DNA from: Dactylosporangium siamense
Lineage (GTDB): Bacteria > Actinomycetota > Actinomycetes > Mycobacteriales > Micromonosporaceae
DNA length: 64,000 nt
Direction: 5' to 3'
Assembly (NCBI RefSeq): GCF_016862795.1
Contig: NZ_BONQ01000106.1
Coordinates: 1 to 64,000 of the forward strand
A program made the position numbers and the translations under genes. Below are positions 59,975 through 64,000 of the stretch, piece by piece. The notes beneath the pieces are model-generated. The model ran no database searches. It was given only the letters and a program-made list of their open reading frames with translations, and was not told where the DNA came from. The first letter of the stretch is position 1, and every line of letters begins with the position of its first letter.

Positions 59975-60913
59975 TTATTCGACGAGCGAGCGGCCGGTGA
60001 GGGTGAGGAAGACGTCCTCGAGCGTCGAGCGCCGCACGAAGGCGCCGGCCGGGCGCACGCCGAGCGCGTGGACCGCGGCCAGGGTCGACTCGCCGTCGCC
60101 GGTGTAGAGCACCAGCCGGTCCGGCAGCACCTCCACCCGCTCGGTCACCCCGGCGCACTTGTCGATCATCAGCTGCCGCTCGTGGGCGGCGAAGCGCAGC
60201 TCGAGCACCTCGCGGGTGCTGTGCCGCTCGATGAGGTCGGCGGGTGAGCCCTCGGCGACGATCTTCCCGGCGTCCATCACCACCAGGCGGTCGCACAGCT
60301 GCTCGGCCTCGTCCATGTAGTGCGTGGTGAGCAGCAGCGTGACGCCGTCCTCCTTGAGCTGGAACAGCCGCTCCCACAGCAGGTGGCGCGCCTGCGGGTC
60401 CAGACCCGTGGTCGGCTCGTCGAGCAGCAGGATCTCCGGCTGGTTGATGAGCGCCCGGGCGATGGTGAGCCGCCGCCGCATGCCGCCGGACAGGGTGGAG
60501 ACGGCCTGGCTGCCCTTGTCCTCGAGGCGGCTGAAGGCCAGCAACTGGTCGCAGCGTTCCCGCAGGGCCTTCCACGGGATGCCGAAGTAGCGGCCGTAGA
60601 TGAGCAGGTTCTCCCGGACGGTGAGCTCCGTGTCGAGGGTGTCGTCCTGCGGCACGACGCCGAGACGGGCGCGGATCCGTTCGCCGTCGCGGGCCGCGTC
60701 CATGCCGAGGATGCGCAGCGTGCCGCTGGTGACCGGGGAGACGCAGGCGATCATCCGCATGGTCGAGGACTTGCCCGCGCCGTTGGCGCCCAGCACGCCG
60801 AAGGCCTCTCCCGGGCGCACCTCGAAGTCGATGCCCTTGACCGCGGTGTACGGCTCCGAGGTCACGTAGGTCTTCGTCAGGTCGCGGGCCTCGATGAGTG
60901 GCGCAGTGGTCAT
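59975..60913 (-). CDS. ABC exporter ATPase (DrrA/NodI type)
   Basis: The protein has 312 aa. Walker A GANGAGKSS (about 43-51), Q-loop VVPQDDTLD, signature STLSGGMRRRLTIARAL, Walker B ILLLDEPTTGLDP and H-loop LLLTTHYMDEAEQLCDR are all present. The DrrA/NodI-like C-terminal extension holds FAAHERQLMIDKCAGVTERV and the terminal RRSTLEDVFLTLTGRSLVE. It drives export with the two permeases encoded downstream. The promoter lies in the AT-rich 60914-60985 region. No regulator is adjacent. Confidence 0.93.
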   Translation of the reverse strand: MTTAPLIEARDLTKTYVTSEPYTAVKGIDFEVRPGEAFGVLGANGAGKSSTMRMIACVSPVTSGTLRILGMDAARDGERIRARLGVVPQDDTLDTELTVRENLLIYGRYFGIPWKALRERCDQLLAFSRLEDKGSQAVSTLSGGMRRRLTIARALINQPEILLLDEPTTGLDPQARHLLWERLFQLKEDGVTLLLTTHYMDEAEQLCDRLVVMDAGKIVAEGSPADLIERHSTREVLELRFAAHERQLMIDKCAGVTERVEVLPDRLVLYTGDGESTLAAVHALGVRPAGAFVRRSTLEDVFLTLTGRSLVE

Positions 60914-60988
60914 GAGTCGTGAAGCTAATAGAGATCGTTTGGAATTTGCAACGCATTACCAAGTTTTGTGCACATGATCGTCGAGAAT

Positions 60989-61024
60989 GGCGCGGGAGGG
61001 AGTGCCGGCACCCCCTCCCGCGCC
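60989..61024 (-). terminator. Terminator of the GH99/GH71-like gene
   Basis: GGCGCGGGAGGG (60989-61000) pairs with CCCTCCCGCGCC (61013-61024). The inner GTGCC/GGCAC extends the stem across a single mismatch. It lies 6 nt beyond the gene's stop. Confidence 0.85.
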
Positions 61025-61030
61025 TTCGGT

Positions 61031-62695
61031 CTACGCCTGGACCTGGTCGAACTGCTCCCAGCCGCCGATCGCCGCGCGGTTGGCGATCAGCGCCGCGGCG
61101 CCGGCGTTCTCCGCGCACACGTACTGGTTGTTGACCGTGGCGAGCAGGCTGACCGTGCCGTTGCTGTTGCGGATCAGCTTGAACGTCTCCCACGGTCCGG
61201 CGGCGGTACGGTTGGCGATCAGCGCCGCGGCGCCCGCGTTCTCCGCACACACCAGCCGGCTGTTGACCCTGGCGCGCAGCGCGACGTTGCCGCCGCCGAG
61301 GTCGACCACCTCGAACCGCTCCGCGGTGCCGACCGCGGTGGCGGAGGCTATCAGCGGCGAGTTGCCGCTGTTGGGCGCCGAGACGTAGCGGTTGTTGGCC
61401 CGGGACCGGAACGCGAACGAGGTGCCGGTCGGTGGGGTGCTCGGCGGGTTGGTCGGGCCGCCGGCGATCGGCTGGGTCGGCCGGGTCGCGGTCAGCGGCG
61501 TCTCCCGCTTGAACATCCGGCCGCCGTCGGCGGTGAGCCGCAGGTAGTAGTCCGAGGAGCAGGCGACCCCGTCGGCGTCGAGCGCGGGATGGCCGAAGTT
61601 CGTCGGCTGCATCGACGCGTTCTCGGCCGTCTTCGCGATCTGGTTGCCCTCGTTGAACTCGTCGAACATGGACACGTACAGGCCCTGCGCGCCGAGCCGG
61701 GTCATGTTGTAGATGTGCCGCCAGTAGAAGTCGCCGTGGGCGCGGGCACCGTTGGACAGGTCACCGGGCATGACGCACGGCTGGTAGTCGATCCCCCTGG
61801 CGTTGCAGTCGGCCTGGTCGCCGACGTTGACGTTGTTGTAGTACGAGTCGAGCCCGGCCACGTCGCCGGTCCGCCCGACCATCCACGGCGAGATCATGTT
61901 GAACGCGTGGTACACGTCCAGGAACCCGGGCCGCGAGTCGTTGATGCCGGTGCGCCACCACGTCGGCACACCGCCGATCACGTAGCAGCCCTGGGCCTTG
62001 AACCAGTTGATGACGTCCAGGCACGGCCCGGGCGTGAACGGGCGCCCGGCGTCGTTGAACCCGAAGCCCCAGATGCACACGACCGGCTTGCCGTTCTGCC
62101 GCGCGTACGCCGGCGACGCCGTGTACGCCGACATCTTCGTCGTCCAGTCGGTCTTGATCTGCGACTGCATGTTCGTCCAGCTGGTGACGTCGTACATGAT
62201 GTAGAACTTGCGCCCGTACGCCTCCGCGGCCTGGCGGACCTTGACGGTCATCGCGTCGCGGATCGGCCCTTCCCCGCCGACCGGGTTGAACCGCTGCAAC
62301 GCGGCCGTGTCACAGCCGTAGTCGCGCATCCACTTGAAATGCGTGTCGACGGTCTGCTGGTCGTAGGACGAGAACAGCTTGGCGGGCTGCCCGTTGCCGA
62401 GGTTGGCGTACGCGGTCGTGTAGCTCTTGGTGTATTCGCGCATGTCCGGCCACGACACCAACGTCGTGTTGCTCGGCGACGGCGGCTGACTGCCGTTGGC
62501 GCTGTAATGCCACCACTGGTTGATCGGTGACCCGTCGCCGAGGCAGGAGAACCAGCCCTGGTAACCGACGGAGATCTTCCCGACCACATCGCCAGGAGCG
62601 CTGGCGGCCTCGGCGTTACCGGCGACGTACGCGGTCGCACCGAGCCCGGCCGCGGCCACTCCGGCGGCCAGGACCTGGCGCCTTGAGAGACTCAT
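61031..62695 (-). CDS. Tat-exported GH99/GH71-like hydrolase with C-terminal beta-trefoil
   Basis: The protein has 554 aa from ATG 62695. The Tat signal is SLSRRQVLAAGVAAAGLGAT, cleaved near AEAASA. The catalytic part (about 38-400) begins VGKISVGYQGWFSCLGDGSP and continues NQWWHYSANG, VDTHFKWMRDYGCDTAALQR, FYIMYDVTSW, VVCIWGFGFNDAGRPFTPGP and QGLYVSMFDEFNEGNQIAKT, the Asp/Glu pair near 355 being a likely active site. This is the GH99/GH71-like alpha-mannan/glucan hydrolase fold. After a Pro/Thr linker, the last 130 residues are a fascin-like trefoil with repeats SRLVCAENAGAAALIANR and NQYVCAENAGAAALIANR. The substrate is not known. Confidence 0.82.
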   Translation of the reverse strand: MSLSRRQVLAAGVAAAGLGATAYVAGNAEAASAPGDVVGKISVGYQGWFSCLGDGSPINQWWHYSANGSQPPSPSNTTLVSWPDMREYTKSYTTAYANLGNGQPAKLFSSYDQQTVDTHFKWMRDYGCDTAALQRFNPVGGEGPIRDAMTVKVRQAAEAYGRKFYIMYDVTSWTNMQSQIKTDWTTKMSAYTASPAYARQNGKPVVCIWGFGFNDAGRPFTPGPCLDVINWFKAQGCYVIGGVPTWWRTGINDSRPGFLDVYHAFNMISPWMVGRTGDVAGLDSYYNNVNVGDQADCNARGIDYQPCVMPGDLSNGARAHGDFYWRHIYNMTRLGAQGLYVSMFDEFNEGNQIAKTAENASMQPTNFGHPALDADGVACSSDYYLRLTADGGRMFKRETPLTATRPTQPIAGGPTNPPSTPPTGTSFAFRSRANNRYVSAPNSGNSPLIASATAVGTAERFEVVDLGGGNVALRARVNSRLVCAENAGAAALIANRTAAGPWETFKLIRNSNGTVSLLATVNNQYVCAENAGAAALIANRAAIGGWEQFDQVQA

Positions 62696-63119
62696 GAGGT
62701 GTCCTTTCAGACGGGAACGCGGGTGGAATGCCACATGGCGGTGGGCGCCTGCCGCATCGCAGGCTTCCGCGTCGTGCGCGAGGACAGGGACGTGCCTGGC
62801 CCACGCGGGTGGGCAGGCGGCGGCGAGCGACAGCGGCGCGCGGACATCGGGCGGACTCCGGCACTTCACGGAGGAGCGCGCCGAGCGCACCTGGAGGAAC
62901 GGCGTCCCGCGGTGAGGGTGCGCAGGAGCAGGCCGTCTTCACCTGGACCTTTGCAAGCTACGCCCCGGTTTGTCAACCTCCCGAACGAATTACGGCCCAT
63001 CTATAACGGCACGTCAACGAGCCCTGACCGGCGGTGCACGCAGATCCGAACCGCAGAGACTCGGCAACGTGACCGATCGTAGGAAGAGTTCCTTTTGTCG
63101 ATGTCTTTAGGCTGCGGCA
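62696..63119. other. 424-nt divergent intergenic region
   Basis: It separates the GH99/GH71-like gene (-) from the caspase gene (+). On the minus strand TTGACA (62976-62971) is a perfect -35-like hexamer in a locally AT-rich stretch (62940-63010) that also contains TATAAC near 63002. Frames open in 62700-62940 have no ribosome binding site and Arg/Gly-rich noise composition, so I call no gene here. Confidence 0.4.
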
Positions 63120-64000
63120 ATGCAGATCGCGATGAGCGACGCCGAGCCGCCCGCGCATCTGCCAGACCCTCTGAAGTCCCGCGCCGTGCTGATCGGTACC
63201 GCGTCATACGAGCACCTCGAGGACCTCCCGTCGGTTGCCAACAACCTCAGCGACATGCGAGCCGCGCTCACCGACCCTGAGCTCTGGGGATTATCGCCGG
63301 CGCACTGCCAGGTCCTTGCCGATCCGGAAGAACCGCGCCTCGTGCTGGAGGCGATCAGCGCCGCGGCGCAGGCGGCCACTGACGCGCTCGTCGTCTACTT
63401 CACCGGCCACGGCCTGCTCATGGGGTTGGAGCTGTTTCTCGGTCTGCGGCCGTCCCGCACGGGCCAGCGCCACAGCGCAGTGCCGTATGACGAGATCCGG
63501 CACGAGGTCGTCGATGCCACCTGTTACAACAAGGTGGTCATCCTCGACTGCTGCTACAGCGGCAGGGCCTTGAAGGGGCACATGACGGACGCCATCGAGC
63601 TCGGCGACCTCGCCGGCATCGACGGCACCTATCTGATGACCGCCACCACCGAGACGGCAATCGCGCTGGCACCCCCGGGGGAGCGGCACACCGCCTTTTC
63701 CGGCGCCCTTATCGACCGGCTCGTCCACGGCGTGCCGGACGGACCGGACCTGCTCGACATGCAGACGCTGTACTACAACGTCCGCAACGACCTCGTGCAG
63801 CGCGCACGCCCGAGGCCCCAGCAGCGCAACCGCAACGACGGTGCCCGCATCGCGTTGGCCCGCAACCGTGCGCGGCAACAGCACCGGACGCGGCCGGCGC
63901 ACCACGCTGCGCCCCCAGCGCCCGCGCCTCCGGACTGGGTGCGGTCGCTGCTGTCCGCCGCCCCGGCCCGGATCTGTGCGCAGATCGCGGACCTGCGGCG
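63120..64000 (+). CDS. Caspase-like (metacaspase-type) protease, cut by the window edge
   Basis: At least 293 aa; the frame is still open at 64000. ATG 63120 or ATG 63132 may start it. The peptidase C14 domain runs from SRAVLIGTASYEHLEDLPSV (about 20) through NNLSDMRAALTDPELWGLSP, catalytic His97 in LVVYFTGHGLLMG and catalytic Cys145 in VVILDCCYSGRAL, to HTAFSGALIDRLVHGVPDGP near 205. A His/Pro-rich linker (about 240-275) then leads into a second domain beginning PPDWVRSLLSAAPARICAQI. In actinobacteria such caspases occur in NTP-dependent or effector-associated conflict systems. The partner genes lie to the right of this window. Confidence 0.88.
   Translation, partial: MQIAMSDAEPPAHLPDPLKSRAVLIGTASYEHLEDLPSVANNLSDMRAALTDPELWGLSPAHCQVLADPEEPRLVLEAISAAAQAATDALVVYFTGHGLLMGLELFLGLRPSRTGQRHSAVPYDEIRHEVVDATCYNKVVILDCCYSGRALKGHMTDAIELGDLAGIDGTYLMTATTETAIALAPPGERHTAFSGALIDRLVHGVPDGPDLLDMQTLYYNVRNDLVQRARPRPQQRNRNDGARIALARNRARQQHRTRPAHHAAPPAPAPPDWVRSLLSAAPARICAQIADLR

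Overview
The window looks like a chromosomal segment of a high-GC filamentous actinobacterium, most likely of the Micromonosporaceae (Actinoplanes/Micromonospora type). The reasons are a GC content near 70 percent, frequent GTG starts, 4-nt GTGA/ATGA gene overlaps, several secreted polysaccharidases with CBM2, FN3 or F5/8 modules, Tat signals, an ECF42-type sigma factor and tRNA genes without encoded CCA. This assignment is inferred from gene content; no rRNA or ribosomal protein marker is present. I saw no transposase, integrase, CRISPR array or replication origin.

Layout. 1-8.5 kb: a PD-(D/E)XK-type nuclease, a DUF4328 membrane protein, an EEP-family hydrolase, a modular GH9 cellulase, a small winged-helix regulator with its membrane partner, a second EEP protein, and a scar where an AraC-type regulator and an FG-GAP secreted protein are both truncated. 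8.5-18.5 kb: a zinc-ribbon DUF1963-like protein, GH11 xylanase with CBM2, VOC, SMI1/KNR4 and CPBP proteins, a MarR/DUF427 pair divergent from prolyl aminopeptidase, an SDR/TetR divergent pair, a dienelactone hydrolase and a YCII protein. 18.4-18.8 kb: a 33-codon ORF, a strong terminator and three closely packed, sequence-divergent tRNA genes (Asp, Ile, Ser). 18.8-31.1 kb: a large membrane glycosyltransferase-like protein divergent from a tightly coupled nine-gene operon. The operon encodes a GT2 glycosyltransferase, two methyltransferases, a SIS isomerase, an epimerase, a HAD phosphatase joined in frame to a transaldolase, a GHMP sugar kinase, a nucleotidyltransferase and a flippase. The best reading is synthesis and export of a surface glycan containing a nucleotide-activated heptose. 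31.1-36.6 kb: ECF42 sigma factor with its DGPF partner, a xylulokinase gene carrying a frameshift, remnants of an MFS/MerR pair, and a PhoX phosphatase below an iron-box-like site. 36.7-53.1 kb: a sugar ABC transporter operon ending in a GH2 beta-mannosidase, an HTH-less LacI-type sensor divergent from a ROK repressor, an esterase/MFS pair, and a two-gene operon for a beta-helix protein and a GH95 fucosidase. Both sugar operons carry the same AT-rich palindrome (core TAGATTAAWAATCT). 53.1-62.7 kb: aldo/keto reductase, GH74 xyloglucanase, LacI regulator, a three-gene ABC exporter and a GH99/GH71-like secreted hydrolase with a beta-trefoil. The right edge cuts a caspase-like protease.

Taken together, much of the segment serves plant cell wall use: cellulose (GH9), xylan (GH11), xyloglucan (GH74, GH95) and beta-mannan oligosaccharide uptake and cleavage (ABC plus GH2). 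Local regulators (ROK, LacI) probably switch these genes with substrate. The heptose-glycan locus with the noncanonical tRNA trio beside it is the most unusual part.
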